64,000 bases of DNA from Pseudocolwellia sp048296855 (GTDB lineage: Bacteria; Pseudomonadota; Gammaproteobacteria; Enterobacterales; Alteromonadaceae). Positions 18,305-27,887 of the stretch are shown piece by piece (positions within the stretch are counted from its first letter, which is position 1; the number at the start of each line of letters is the position of its first letter). Position numbers and translations under genes: made by a program. Below the pieces are notes generated by a model, which had not been told where the DNA came from, searched no databases, and worked only from the letters and a program-made list of their open reading frames with translations. The stretch lies in assembly GCA_048296855.1 (NCBI GenBank), contig CP182631.1. The stretch is one strand, 5' to 3'.

Positions 18305-18963
18305 AGTTATTCCTTTTTACATTGATTAACTGATATTGAGTTGATAAATATTATTTAATTGTCAGTACGTAATAATAAATCAACCCGAACTCGGGATAAT
18401 AAATTGCAGTAATTTACTGATTTATAGATAAAAGGTCGCAAATATAAAGAAATATTATCTAAATAACACGTTAATTATTTTTTAATGTTGAAATTTATTC
18501 GCATAACAAGGAATTTTTACTGCTAATTGCAGTATCAGTAACGACGTTATCCTTTATGATAACGGGTATATATCTTGATAATGCAGAACTTGTACCGATA
18601 TTAACCATAAGATAATTATTAGGGAATAACTCGCTTAGTCCCCTTATTTTCGCTGGCGATTGATGTGTGGTTAAGTCATGTAGGTTTGTATTTTGTGGAG
18701 ATTTTCTGTGTGTAACTGGAGCAATGGTTGAGTATGTTTTTCATAACTATGTGAAATATTTACACACTACTTTCTTTTAGGACGGGTAAGCGCTAATTAT
18801 CTGGAACATGTTTCCTGACTTGCCTAGCAAAAATAATGAACACTTTAACATAGCTCGTTATACGCTTTATTCGATTGACTGAATAATGCAAAGAAGTGGC
18901 CGGTTAATTACTCTTCGATAAACAGTTGAAGTAAAAGTAATCTTTAGATTCTATTGTTTAGTA
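18305..18963. other. Long gene-free region upstream of opgG
   Basis: No open frame with coding character is seen. It contains a small palindrome CCCGAACTCGGG at 18384-18395 that resembles one end of the element at 58951-59135 (AACTCGGG plus TAA). It also holds a solo repeat end at 18544-18568. The opgG promoter should lie in the part nearest 18305. The rest has no feature I can support. Confidence 0.5.
18544..18568. repeat. Solo TACCCG-family repeat end
   Basis: CGTTATC and GATAACG form a 7-bp stem with a 5-base loop, followed by GGGTA and TA. The right side matches the TA-flanked CGGGTA end of the dispersed repeat, but no partner left end is seen, so it is probably a remnant. Confidence 0.5.
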
Positions 18964-20391
18964 TTAACTATCATTCATTTCTACATTATTAGGAAATTCT
19001 ACCGAAAAACAACAACCTTCGCCGAGTTTTGATTCTAATGACACTTTGCCTTTATGTTTGTCCATTATGGTTCTTACAATGGTTAGCCCAACACCTGTTC
19101 CTTCATTTGTTGAAAGTCTTTCAAAAATACCAAAAACAAGTTTGTGATATTTAGGATCAATACCCGTTCCATTATCTTTTATATGTAGGGTTGTTGTGGC
19201 TTTTGCTTGCGTAGTATAAATATCAATAATTAATTGCTGAGTAGGTTCTCTGTACTTTAAGGCATTACTTAGTAGGTTTAATACGACTTCTGAAAATAGT
19301 CGGTAATTTGCGTTAATTGTATGTAGGTTATCGGCAATATTAATAATCGCCTTGTTTTCAATAATAGTGCTTTCAAGTACTAATAATTGTTCTTCTAATA
19401 CTGTATTTACATCAACATCTTCTAATATTATTGCTTGTTGCACTATTTTTGATAACTCTAATAAGTCACCTAAAAGAGTTTCCATATTGTTAACATTTTC
19501 TATTATTCGCTTGAATCGGTACTGTTGTTTTTCTGTTAATTGTGCGGATAGTTCTGTTGCTAGGTTATTAGAGAAACCAGCAATTGTAACGAGGGGGGAT
19601 TTAAGATCATGGGATACGGTATAGATAAACTGCTCCATTTCTTTATTTTTATTTATTAATTGCTCATTGAGTAGAGATGCTGCTTTTTTTTCGTTGTCAA
19701 TATCTTGCATAATATTGAGTAAAACTTTTTGAGAGCGTTCAATATCAAGTTTATTATTGTGTAGTTTTTTGTTTAATGCTTTGCTTTTTATTAGTGCTAC
19801 TCGTTGATCTTTAATCCAAAAATGCACTATAGCAATTAATGTCACCATTAATGCAGCTAGAATAATAAAACCACTTCTTAGACTATTGTTGAATATAGTT
19901 AAGGATTTAGCGTTTAAAGCAACAGAGAGCTGTTTTGAAACGGCTTCTATTTCGTCACGGGAAGGAATATCGTTGTATTTAACGTATTTGTCTAGTTCAC
20001 GAGCAGAGACATTTTTTTGTATTAATTCAGGTAAGGTATCTAACCTATTTTTATAGGCGAGTAACATACCTTTTGTATGGGGCATTGCTAACTTACCTAA
20101 AATACTTGTTCCAAGTGTTTCCAGTGTATCTACTTGTTTTGATGCTCGCGAATAGTTTTCTATCGCGTTGTCTCTATATTCAGTATTTTTTGGTCTTAGC
20201 ATGTAGTTTTTAAAATTATGAATAAGACCAACGTAACCAATTTGATTTTGTAATTGAAGGATTGTTTGATATACCTTTGCTCGTGTTTTATCCAACTCTT
20301 TTTCTTGAGCAATAAAGTCAAAGGTGATGAGTACTTCAAGTGTGAAGAAAAATACTAATATCGTCCACAGTAATATGTTTTTGGTTTTCAT
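18964..20391 (-). CDS. Membrane sensor histidine kinase
   Basis: A 475-residue kinase. Two membrane helices (about 7-27 and 173-194) enclose a helical periplasmic domain with no motif I can name. A coiled-coil linker (about 198-255) leads to the dimerisation helix with VSHDLKSP (phospho-acceptor His near 261) and an ATP-binding domain with NLLSNALKY, DNGTGID and GTGVGLTIV. There is no receiver or output domain, so it must pass phosphate to a separate protein. The gene lies 49 bases after the ethylene-receptor-like gene on the same strand. Receivers are encoded divergently at 21281 and 22437. Confidence 0.88.
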   Translation of the reverse strand: MKTKNILLWTILVFFFTLEVLITFDFIAQEKELDKTRAKVYQTILQLQNQIGYVGLIHNFKNYMLRPKNTEYRDNAIENYSRASKQVDTLETLGTSILGKLAMPHTKGMLLAYKNRLDTLPELIQKNVSARELDKYVKYNDIPSRDEIEAVSKQLSVALNAKSLTIFNNSLRSGFIILAALMVTLIAIVHFWIKDQRVALIKSKALNKKLHNNKLDIERSQKVLLNIMQDIDNEKKAASLLNEQLINKNKEMEQFIYTVSHDLKSPLVTIAGFSNNLATELSAQLTEKQQYRFKRIIENVNNMETLLGDLLELSKIVQQAIILEDVDVNTVLEEQLLVLESTIIENKAIINIADNLHTINANYRLFSEVVLNLLSNALKYREPTQQLIIDIYTTQAKATTTLHIKDNGTGIDPKYHKLVFGIFERLSTNEGTGVGLTIVRTIMDKHKGKVSLESKLGEGCCFSVEFPNNVEMNDS

Positions 20392-20440
20392 TGTTTAATC
20401 AAAGGCATAAATACCTACTTATTTTTGTTAAAAATAGTGT

Positions 20441-20989
20441 TTAAGTTGAATATCGTGCGTCACGACCAAGTTCAAGCATGAGTTTGTTAACTTCTTTTTT
20501 TAACTCAATAATATTTTCTTCTCTGTTAAGTGTTACAGAATAAATAGAGCTCATTAATTCATTTTGTTTTTTTAACGTTTTTAGTTCGGCTAAATTTTGT
20601 TGGTAATCTTCCTCAACACTTGATAGTCGAATAAGTTGCGGAAGTTTAGGAGCAAGAACAAATGCGGTTAATATTGAGGTAAATGCAGTTAGGGCTTTCA
20701 GCCATCCTTGATATTCGTACATAGGAAACCAGGTAACGTATATTTGTACAAAATGTGTGGTGCCACAGAAGAAAATAAACGCAATAAATAGCGCAAAAAG
20801 TTCTTTGTGAGGTAAAGCGTTCTTTCTTTTGTAAATTAAAATAGCTAACACGAGGGGGATCAGATAGTAGGCTATACCAATTGCAGCATCAGATAAAACA
20901 TGTGTCCATAGTATATCTGAACGCCATAAATAACAGTGTCCATGTGGCATGAATGAAGGATTAATAAATTGTTGTAACCAATCGTGCAT
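20441..20989 (-). CDS. Ethylene-receptor-like transmembrane sensor, no output domain
   Basis: A 182-residue protein with three predicted membrane helices (about 29-53, 63-86, 93-113) and a C-terminal coiled coil (about 120-175). The helices resemble the ethylene-binding domain of plant ETR1 and its cyanobacterial relatives: HGHCYLW before helix 1, LSDAAIGIAYY in helix 1 (Asp34, Tyr41) and FFCGTTHF in helix 2 (Cys75, His79). Cys and His bind Cu(I) in ETR1, and Asp and Tyr are also needed there. In most known proteins this domain is fused to a kinase or cyclase; here it stops after the coiled coil. It probably senses through the kinase encoded just downstream. The ligand is unknown. Confidence 0.75.
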   Translation of the reverse strand: MHDWLQQFINPSFMPHGHCYLWRSDILWTHVLSDAAIGIAYYLIPLVLAILIYKRKNALPHKELFALFIAFIFFCGTTHFVQIYVTWFPMYEYQGWLKALTAFTSILTAFVLAPKLPQLIRLSSVEEDYQQNLAELKTLKKQNELMSSIYSVTLNREENIIELKKEVNKLMLELGRDARYST

Positions 20990-21280
20990 ATCTGTTCCTT
21001 AATTAACATTTATTGGCTTATTGTGATTTTATCAACTACAAATAACTATAGAAGTTTTTAATTCTATTTACTAAATTCGATGCTAGGCTAGTGCGCATAT
21101 TATCTACAATAAATATATGAATTTTTATAATAAAAATTATATTCAAGACCATATCTTGTTATTAAAGAGAGTCATTACTTTGAATGATTTCAAGTATAGC
21201 TTACTTTAGTTTTAATGAGGTTAATTGAGCTAGGCACCTTTTATTTAAATGAGTAAGTTATCTCGACAAGGAATACCATT
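20990..21280. other. Divergent control region of the signalling locus
   Basis: About 290 AT-rich bases between the divergent sensor (minus) and receiver-kinase (plus) genes. AAGGA at about 21268-21272 is the ribosome binding site for the TTG start at 21281. Promoters for both directions should lie here, but I cannot place a convincing pair of boxes. Confidence 0.4.
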
Positions 21281-22351
21281 TTGAAAGTACTTATTATTGA
21301 AGATAATCCAGATCATCGAGAATTGATCGAAGATGCTTTGAATTTAATAGAAGATGTACGCGTTAAAATATCGTCAGCCGATACCGCACAATTGGGTAAA
21401 TCCATGTTGTTGGATGGAGAGTTTGATGTTTGTTTGTGTGATTTGCAATTACCTGATTCGAAGATAGAGGAAACGATAGAATGGTTAGGTTCTAAACATT
21501 TTTCTCTGCCTATTATTATTTTGACCTCGCTTAATAATTTACAAATTGCCAAAGACTTATTAAACCAAGGTATACAAGATTACATTCCTAAAAATGATAT
21601 ATCACCCCCGTTGTTATATCGGACTTGTCGCTATGCAATTGAAAGGTGGCGGCATCAGCAAAGTATTGAAGAGCATAATAAGAATATGAAGGCATTTTGT
21701 GCTAGCCTTTCTCATGACTTTAATGGCCAAATAAATCATATTAAATTGATTTCTGATATTTTAAAAACTGATTTAGAGGCTAGAGTTACTCTAACACCTG
21801 ATGAAAAAAACTGGTTTAAATATTTAAATACCAGTACAACGGCCATTCATCAATTGATCTATAGCCTTCAGCAGTATTTATTAGTGGGTTCTGCAAAAAA
21901 ATCTTTTGAATTGATTGACTTAACCGAGATAGTAAATGGCGTCGCTGAATCACTAAAGGAGTCAACAGAGACCGATTTTATACTTAACATCGATAATCCT
22001 CTTCCGGTTATTCAAGGTAATGCAGGTTTAATTCATCTTCTTTTTCATAACTTGATCAATAATAGTATTAAGTTCAACGAAAGAGTTCCTAATATCACCT
22101 TGTCCTCAATAGAGAACGGGCGTATTGTGAGTATATCTATACAAGATAACGGTATTGGTTTCGACCCATTAAAAACAAAAGAAATGTTTACCCCTTTTAC
22201 AAGGCTTGCAGATAAAAGTAAGTACCCAGGTTCTGGCATAGGTTTAAGTATTGTGAAACAGGTGATAGAACACCATCGTGGGAGCATACAGGTTGAATCA
22301 GAGTTAGGCGTAGGGAGTCGTTTTATAATTAATTTTTTAAGGGATGGTTAG
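21281..22351 (+). CDS. Receiver-histidine kinase hybrid (REC first, then kinase)
   Basis: A 356-residue soluble protein. An N-terminal receiver domain (1-120) has acidic Glu7/Asp8, phospho-acceptor Asp54 and Lys104. A linker leads to a kinase core with LSHDFNGQINH (His145) and an ATP-binding domain with NLINNSIKFNE, DNGIGFD and GSGIGLSIV. There is no membrane segment or DNA-binding domain. Such REC-kinase proteins usually act in phosphorelays, with their kinase controlled by the receiver. The TTG start at 21281 has a well-placed ribosome binding site. It is probably cotranscribed with the receiver gene at 22437. Confidence 0.87.
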   Translation: MKVLIIEDNPDHRELIEDALNLIEDVRVKISSADTAQLGKSMLLDGEFDVCLCDLQLPDSKIEETIEWLGSKHFSLPIIILTSLNNLQIAKDLLNQGIQDYIPKNDISPPLLYRTCRYAIERWRHQQSIEEHNKNMKAFCASLSHDFNGQINHIKLISDILKTDLEARVTLTPDEKNWFKYLNTSTTAIHQLIYSLQQYLLVGSAKKSFELIDLTEIVNGVAESLKESTETDFILNIDNPLPVIQGNAGLIHLLFHNLINNSIKFNERVPNITLSSIENGRIVSISIQDNGIGFDPLKTKEMFTPFTRLADKSKYPGSGIGLSIVKQVIEHHRGSIQVESELGVGSRFIINFLRDG

Positions 22352-22436
22352 GGTCTGTTGACCTTGTAAGTCTGTTTTGTAGTAATGATACTAAGTTGAT
22401 TAATTAACAGCTCATTTTTAATATAAGGGATATATA

Positions 22437-22880
22437 TTGAATAACTTAAAACCTATTTCAGCGTTAATGGTTGAAGATAATGTAGATCATGCGCAATTAA
22501 TGATGGATGCATTTCATGAATTTAACATCAAAAACTCCATTGAACATGTAATGGACGGTGAGCAAGCCATTAGTTATTTAAGAAATACCCCCCCCTACGA
22601 AGATACTAAAAAATATCCACGACCAGATATTGTTTTTTTAGATATTAGAATGCCGAGACAAGGCGGAATTGAAACCTTAAAAATAATTAAAAATGATGAA
22701 AAACTTCGTGACATACCGGTTGTTATGATCAGTACATCAACCATCACGCCAGATATTCAAGAATGTTATCGGTTCGGCGCAAGTGGTTATGTGATTAAGC
22801 CTTTACAGTTTGAAGAATTTTCTAAAAAAATGAAAGAATTAAATTATTATTGGGTGCTGACTTCAGAGTTACCAAAGTGA
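22437..22880 (+). CDS. Single-domain response regulator (Rcp1-like)
   Basis: A 147-residue receiver with Glu13/Asp14, phospho-acceptor Asp69 in VFLDIRMP, the signalling Thr/Ser in STSTI, and Lys in VIKPL. The insertion before the Asp strand (NTPPYEDTKKYPRP) is typical of Rcp1-type receivers paired with phytochrome-like kinases. There is no output domain, so it is a relay or protein-interaction regulator. The start is TTG 22437 after AAGGGA. It is likely a partner of one of the kinases in this locus. Confidence 0.85.
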   Translation: MNNLKPISALMVEDNVDHAQLMMDAFHEFNIKNSIEHVMDGEQAISYLRNTPPYEDTKKYPRPDIVFLDIRMPRQGGIETLKIIKNDEKLRDIPVVMISTSTITPDIQECYRFGASGYVIKPLQFEEFSKKMKELNYYWVLTSELPK

Positions 22881-23247
22881 TAATTTTTATATCAAAGTAA
22901 TTCGAGTGTTTTCACATTATTTCAATTAGTATTAGAGCGTGTTGAGCTTTTGGGTATAAATTGTATTTAAATTAATCGCGCTTAAATGAATCTGTAAGGC
23001 AACGCTGTTTAGAAATTTCTGCTGCGTTATCGGTTTTAAGTAGAATACTGCATATTAAAAACGAAGCCTTGCACAATGACCAACTAGCTGTTGTAAAAAG
23101 ATACCGCAAAGGTCTACACGCGCTAGGTGTTTAATCAATTAATTTGATTGAATCGTCTAAATTATTGCGTTAGCAATAAAAACAGTTCTTATTACAATAG
23201 CACTTTAATTGTTAGTAACAATTCAACATCATTCAAGAGTACACAGC
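22881..23247. other. Intergenic region, possible decayed repeat
   Basis: About 365 bases with no gene seen. The part at about 22996-23085 contains AAGGCAACGC and GCGTTATCGG in inverse relation and GCCTTGCACAATGACC, which look like fragments of a dispersed repeat, but I cannot define ends. A GGGTATAA near 22943 may be a repeat remnant. Confidence 0.3.
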
Positions 23248-23889
23248 GTGAAAAATAAATCTAATATGACACTTAATGGCTTAACTCTAGCTTTTATCTT
23301 ATTGAGTATTTTTATTGCTACGTTAGCCTTAGCAGATGCAAACAATGAACCTGATAAGCAAGTTAAAGTAGCGTTTGGCACAATAGAACAAGAAATTATT
23401 CAGTTAAAGAGTCGTAATGAGTTTAATAACACTCAAATAAAAAAAATACTTAATCAACACTTATTACCTGAAATAAATACCCGTTATTTCGCTTTAAAGT
23501 CTTTAGGTAAGTACGCTAAAGATATGTCTGAAGAAATGAAGCTAAGTTATATCCAAGCATTACAAATTCAGTTGATCAATAGCTATGCGAATTTATTAAG
23601 TAACTATAACAATGAAAAAATTGTATTTAATAAAAACTCAATATCTGAAAGTGGTAAAATAGCGCAAGTGTATTTGAATATTGAAAGCCGAAATAAAACA
23701 AATACCGCAGTAATTAAATTAATGAAAATAACCGATGATGATTGGAAAATATTCGATATTGTTATTGAAGGGATTAGTTTAGTACAAACCAAACAAGCAG
23801 AATTAAGTTCAAGTATTACTAAAGTAGGTCTTGTTGGCACATTAGAAAAACTGCAAACTATTAATGCAAAAATAGAGTCAACTCAATAG
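23248..23889 (+). CDS. MlaC-like phospholipid-binding periplasmic protein
   Basis: A protein of about 213 residues from GTG 23248; TTG 23209 and ATG 23266 are in-frame alternatives. A signal peptide (ILLSIFIATLALADA) precedes a MlaC/Ttg2D-type domain: the pattern NQHLLPEINTRYFALKSLGKYAKDMS and later IVIEGISLVQ match the family. MlaC carries phospholipid between the outer-membrane MlaA complex and the inner-membrane MlaFEDB transporter. No mlaFEDB genes are beside it; instead an MscS-type channel gene follows after 9 bases or slightly more. This may be a solitary paralogue. Confidence 0.72.
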   Translation: MKNKSNMTLNGLTLAFILLSIFIATLALADANNEPDKQVKVAFGTIEQEIIQLKSRNEFNNTQIKKILNQHLLPEINTRYFALKSLGKYAKDMSEEMKLSYIQALQIQLINSYANLLSNYNNEKIVFNKNSISESGKIAQVYLNIESRNKTNTAVIKLMKITDDDWKIFDIVIEGISLVQTKQAELSSSITKVGLVGTLEKLQTINAKIESTQ

Positions 23890-23910
23890 CGTTTAAGGGT
23901 GTTTAGTCAA

Positions 23911-24765
23911 GTGTTTGATATGTTGTTATCCACAGGTTCGAATATTAGTTCAATAGTTGAGGTACTAATAGAAAACAAAGCTGTACTCTCTATCGGTTTG
24001 ATTTTACTGGTTATGCTCACTAAGTATAGTTTAGTTAAACTTATTAAACGCAAAGATAAACAAAACAAACGATTAAAAATCAATATGGTTAATAATGCGG
24101 TTACCGTATTTATTATTATTGGTCTTTTTAATATTTGGTCGCTAGAAATTCAAAAATTCGCTTTTTCAATTGCAGCGTTTGTGGTTGCTATAGTTTTAGC
24201 AACTAGAGAATTTATTCAATGCTTCATCGGTTTTTTATATATTATTTCTACACGACCATTTCGTATTGGTGATTGGGTGCAAGTAGGTGACCATTATGGC
24301 GAAGTACATTCTACAGATTGGGCAAAATTAACGTTATTAGAAATTAATATTGATGCTTATGAATACACAGGTAAAACGCTTTATTTACCCAATAGTCAGT
24401 TAATAACCTCAGCGATTAAAAACTTAAACTTTTTAAAACGTTATGCTATGCACCATTTTACGGTGACTAGAGATGGCAGCGTAAATCCGTTTATTTTTTT
24501 AGACGAACTACATAAAAAAGCTTATGAATACTGTGCCGATTTTAAAGAAGTTGCCATACGCTATAATCAACTGATTGAAAGCCGCTTAGATATAAATATT
24601 GCAGGACCAGAGCCTCACATACACATAGCTACTTCAGATGTAGGTAATACGCAAATATTGTTTACTATTTTTTGTCCAACAGACCGAGCAATGGCTATAG
24701 AGCAAAAATTAACGGCTGACTTAATGAAGTTTTGGTTTGATCAGCAGCAAAAACAACTAAAGTAA
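23911..24765 (+). CDS. Mechanosensitive ion channel family protein (MscS-like)
   Basis: About 284 residues, starting at GTG 23911 (GTG 23899 and ATG 23920 also possible). Three membrane helices lie in the first 115 residues (about 18-34, 55-75, 80-112), the last being pore-like with GFLYIISTRPFRIGDWV after it. The beta domain has GEVHSTDWAKLTLLE and LPNSQLI, typical of MscS. It should gate in response to membrane tension. Placement directly after the MlaC-like gene suggests one operon. Confidence 0.85.
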   Translation: MFDMLLSTGSNISSIVEVLIENKAVLSIGLILLVMLTKYSLVKLIKRKDKQNKRLKINMVNNAVTVFIIIGLFNIWSLEIQKFAFSIAAFVVAIVLATREFIQCFIGFLYIISTRPFRIGDWVQVGDHYGEVHSTDWAKLTLLEINIDAYEYTGKTLYLPNSQLITSAIKNLNFLKRYAMHHFTVTRDGSVNPFIFLDELHKKAYEYCADFKEVAIRYNQLIESRLDINIAGPEPHIHIATSDVGNTQILFTIFCPTDRAMAIEQKLTADLMKFWFDQQQKQLK

Positions 24766-24773
24766 ATTCAAAA

Positions 24774-24808
24774 TAGGGAGGTAAATGATAGCTCCCTTAT
24801 TCTTTTTT
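24774..24808 (+). terminator. Terminator after the mscS-like gene
   Basis: ATAGGGAG and CTCCCTTAT form the stem around an 11-base loop, followed by a run of six T at 24803-24808. Confidence 0.75.
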
Positions 24809-24834
24809 AACGAATACCAATTGCAATAACTCCC

Positions 24835-24888
24835 CCAACAAGCAAGTGATTAAATTTATTGTTCGATAAACACTTTATTATTTGTTGG
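24835..24888. other. Imperfect hairpin upstream of speA
   Basis: CCAACAA (24835-24841) and TTGTTGG (24882-24888) form outer arms, and AAGTG and CACTT form inner arms. The structure could be a leader hairpin or repeat piece; its function is unknown. Confidence 0.35.
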
Positions 24889-24981
24889 ACTTTAATCTCA
24901 TAGCTCCTTAAATTCCACTTCACGATTTATCTCTAGATAGTTAATACTATCATTACGTAATTATACAATTTGGAACATTCA

Positions 24982-26895
24982 ATGAAAGAATACAATTCTC
25001 TCGATGCAGTAAGAGCATGCTACAACGTACGTCATTGGAGTCAGGGGTATTATGGGATTAACGATAAGGGTAACGTTTATGTTGCACCTATTAATGACAG
25101 TCCTGAAATTACAGCTGATTTGAGTGATATTGTAGAAAAAATTCAAGAGCAAGGGTTAACTTTACCTGCTTTAGTGCGTTTTCCTCAAATCTTACATCAT
25201 CGTGTTCATAGTTTGTGCGACGCCTTTAATCAGGCGATTAAACGTTATAATTACGACGAAAAATATTTATTGGTATACCCAATTAAAGTGAATCAACAAC
25301 GTGAAGTGGTTGATGAAATTATTTCGAGCCAATTTAACCATGAAACCAAGCAATTGGGATTAGAAGCCGGTAGCAAGCCAGAGTTATTAGCTGTATTGGC
25401 ATTAGCGCAAAAAGCGTCTTCAGTTATTGTTTGTAATGGTTACAAAGACAGAGAATATGTGCGTTTAGCACTTATCGGTGAAAAGCTTGGGCATAAAGTA
25501 CATATTGTTTTAGAAAAAGTGTCTGAATTAGCAATGATTTTAGCCGAAGCTAAAGCGTTAAACGTAGAACCAAGGCTTGGTATACGTGTACGACTTGCGT
25601 CGCAAGGGAAAGGAAAATGGCAAGCAAGTGGTGGTGAAAAGTCAAAATTTGGCTTATCGGCTACTCAAATTTTGCATGTAATTAATACATTGAAAGAGGC
25701 TAAGCAACTACATACATTGAAACTCGTGCATTTTCACTTAGGCTCGCAAATTGCCAACATTCGCGATGTTAGGTTAGGAGTGAGTGAAGCGGCGCGTTTT
25801 TATTGTGAATTAAGAGAATTAGGCGCTGAACTTTCATGTATGGATGTGGGTGGTGGATTAGCGGTTGATTATGACGGCACAAGAAGCCAGTCTCATAACT
25901 CTATGAACTATAGCCTAGCGGAATACGCGAATAACATCGTGTACACCATTGGTGATATTTGTAAAAGCTATGATCAACCTATGCCGATGATTATTTCTGA
26001 ATCTGGACGTTCGTTAACAGCGCATCATGCTGTGCTTATTTCAAACGTTATTGGTGCTGAATGTTATGAGCCTGAAGAAATCGCTAAGCCTGTAAAAACA
26101 GTACCGTTGATACTCATTAATATGTGGGAGTCGTGGCAGCAATTACAAGAGCGTAATGATGACCGTGCACTAATTGAAATATATCACGATACACAAAACG
26201 ATATTAGCGAAGTACATAATCAATTTGCGTTGGGTTTAATTAACTTAGAGCAACGTTCGTGGGCTGAGCAAGTTAACTTACGTATTTGTTTTGAATTGAA
26301 TCAACTTATGGATTCTAAAAATCGTTTTCATAGACCAATTATGGATGAATTATCTGAAAAATTAGCCGCTAAGTTTTTTGTTAATTTTTCATTGTTTCAA
26401 TCGTTACCAGATTCTTGGGGTATTGATCAGGTTTTCCCTGTGTTGCCACTGAATCATTTAGACAATGAGAAAAAACAACGCGCGGTTTTACTTGATATTA
26501 CTTGTGATTCAGATGGTGCTATTAACCATTATGTTGACGGACAAGGTATTGAAAGTACTTTGTTAGTACCTGCTTGGACAGAAGACAAACCATATTACAT
26601 GGGATTTTTCTTAGTAGGCGCTTATCAAGAAATACTAGGCGATATGCATAACCTATTTGGTGATACCCATAGCGTTGTTGTTAACCTAGCTGAAGATGGC
26701 AGTATTGACATGTCAGAGATTAATGAAGGCGATAGCGTTGAAGAGATGCTGGATTATGTGCATTTAGATGCTGAAATGTTTAAAGAAACATACAAAGAAT
26801 TAGTAGACAGCAAATTACCAAGCCATGAACGCGATAGTATCTATAAAGAACTTGTTGCGGGCTTGAAAGGTTATACCTATTTAGAAGAGCTATAA
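24982..26895 (+). CDS. speA: Biosynthetic arginine decarboxylase
   Basis: A 637-residue PLP enzyme that converts arginine to agmatine, the first step of the alternative putrescine route. The PLP-binding lysine is in YPIKVNQQ near 100, with HFHLGSQ (near 256) and GGGLAVDYDG (near 293) in the barrel and CDSDG near 512 in the C-terminal domain. The length matches E. coli SpeA (about 658). ATG 24982 follows GGAA and is preferred over TTG 24970. It is immediately followed by speB without a gap. Confidence 0.95.
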   Translation: MKEYNSLDAVRACYNVRHWSQGYYGINDKGNVYVAPINDSPEITADLSDIVEKIQEQGLTLPALVRFPQILHHRVHSLCDAFNQAIKRYNYDEKYLLVYPIKVNQQREVVDEIISSQFNHETKQLGLEAGSKPELLAVLALAQKASSVIVCNGYKDREYVRLALIGEKLGHKVHIVLEKVSELAMILAEAKALNVEPRLGIRVRLASQGKGKWQASGGEKSKFGLSATQILHVINTLKEAKQLHTLKLVHFHLGSQIANIRDVRLGVSEAARFYCELRELGAELSCMDVGGGLAVDYDGTRSQSHNSMNYSLAEYANNIVYTIGDICKSYDQPMPMIISESGRSLTAHHAVLISNVIGAECYEPEEIAKPVKTVPLILINMWESWQQLQERNDDRALIEIYHDTQNDISEVHNQFALGLINLEQRSWAEQVNLRICFELNQLMDSKNRFHRPIMDELSEKLAAKFFVNFSLFQSLPDSWGIDQVFPVLPLNHLDNEKKQRAVLLDITCDSDGAINHYVDGQGIESTLLVPAWTEDKPYYMGFFLVGAYQEILGDMHNLFGDTHSVVVNLAEDGSIDMSEINEGDSVEEMLDYVHLDAEMFKETYKELVDSKLPSHERDSIYKELVAGLKGYTYLEEL

Positions 26896-27837
26896 GTGAG
26901 TACGAATAAAATGGCAGGTGTTTTTAACCAAGTAGATAATTCAATCTACTCTAATGCGATGACGTTTCTACGTCAGCCATTAGTGGTTGATCCAATCAAC
27001 AGCGACTCAGACATTGTTGTATTGGGTTTTCCGTTTGATATGGCGACTACAGGACGTTCTGGGGCTCGAATGGGTCCCACTGCTATTAGACATGCGTCAG
27101 TGAATTTAGCGTGGGAAGGTAAGCGTTTTCCGTGGCCTTTTAACTTAACTAAGCATTGTAAAATAGTGGATGCTGGCGATTTGGTTTATAACTGTGGCGA
27201 CTCTGAAGCGTTTTGTCAGCAAGTTGATGCCGCAGTCAGTACGTTATTATCAGCTGATAAGACGATATTAGCTTTAGGCGGCGATCATTTTATTACCTTG
27301 CCGCTATTAAGAGCGTACGCTAAAAAGTTTGGCAAAATGGCGTTAATACACTTTGATGCGCATACTGATACTTATAGTAATGGCAGCCGTTATGACCATG
27401 GCACTATGTTTTATCATGCACCTAAAGAAGGGCTTATTGATAAAGATGCATCAGTGCAAGTGGGTATACGTACAAACTACAAGCAGAAAGATCATGGTTT
27501 TAAGGTGATAAATGCCTCAGAAGCGAATGATATGCCGACAGATGACATTGTCTCTATTATTCGTGAAAGAGTGAAAGATATGCCTGTGTATTTAACTTTT
27601 GATATTGATTGTTTAGATCCTGCTTACGCGCCAGGCACAGGAACACCGGTATGTGGTGGATTAACCACAGATAAAGTATTAAAGATATTACGTGGTCTTT
27701 CAGGCATTAATATTGTAGGAATGGACGTGGTAGAAGTTGCACCTTCCTATGACAATAGTGAAATTACGGCGTTAGCTGCAGCCACTATAGGGTTAGAACT
27801 TATGCACTTATGGGCTGCTAAACACCTTTCAATCTAA
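26896..27837 (+). CDS. speB: Agmatinase
   Basis: A 313-residue manganese ureohydrolase that converts agmatine to putrescine and urea. Metal-binding motifs GGDHFITLP (near 137), HFDAHTDTY (near 154) and DIDCLDPAYAPGTGTP (near 234) are all intact. GTG 26896 directly follows the speA stop codon, so speAB is one operon and putrescine is made in two steps by adjacent genes. Confidence 0.95.
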   Translation: MSTNKMAGVFNQVDNSIYSNAMTFLRQPLVVDPINSDSDIVVLGFPFDMATTGRSGARMGPTAIRHASVNLAWEGKRFPWPFNLTKHCKIVDAGDLVYNCGDSEAFCQQVDAAVSTLLSADKTILALGGDHFITLPLLRAYAKKFGKMALIHFDAHTDTYSNGSRYDHGTMFYHAPKEGLIDKDASVQVGIRTNYKQKDHGFKVINASEANDMPTDDIVSIIRERVKDMPVYLTFDIDCLDPAYAPGTGTPVCGGLTTDKVLKILRGLSGINIVGMDVVEVAPSYDNSEITALAAATIGLELMHLWAAKHLSI

Positions 27838-27851
27838 AGTATTTAAATATC

Positions 27852-27884
27852 AACCCCGTTGTCTTGAAATAAGGCAACGGGGTT
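27852..27884. terminator. Bidirectional terminator between speB and mscS-like gene
   Basis: AACCCCGTTG (27852-27861) and CAACGGGGTT (27875-27884) form a perfect 10-bp stem. T-rich sequence follows on the plus side (TATTTTA); the minus-strand gene ends 4 bases away. Confidence 0.8.
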
Positions 27885-27887
27885 ATT

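Noticed and set aside
18964..20989. One split gene (sensor fused to kinase, broken by a stop)
   Set aside because: The kinase has its own start, membrane helices and periplasmic domain, and 49 non-coding bases separate the two, so they look like two real genes.
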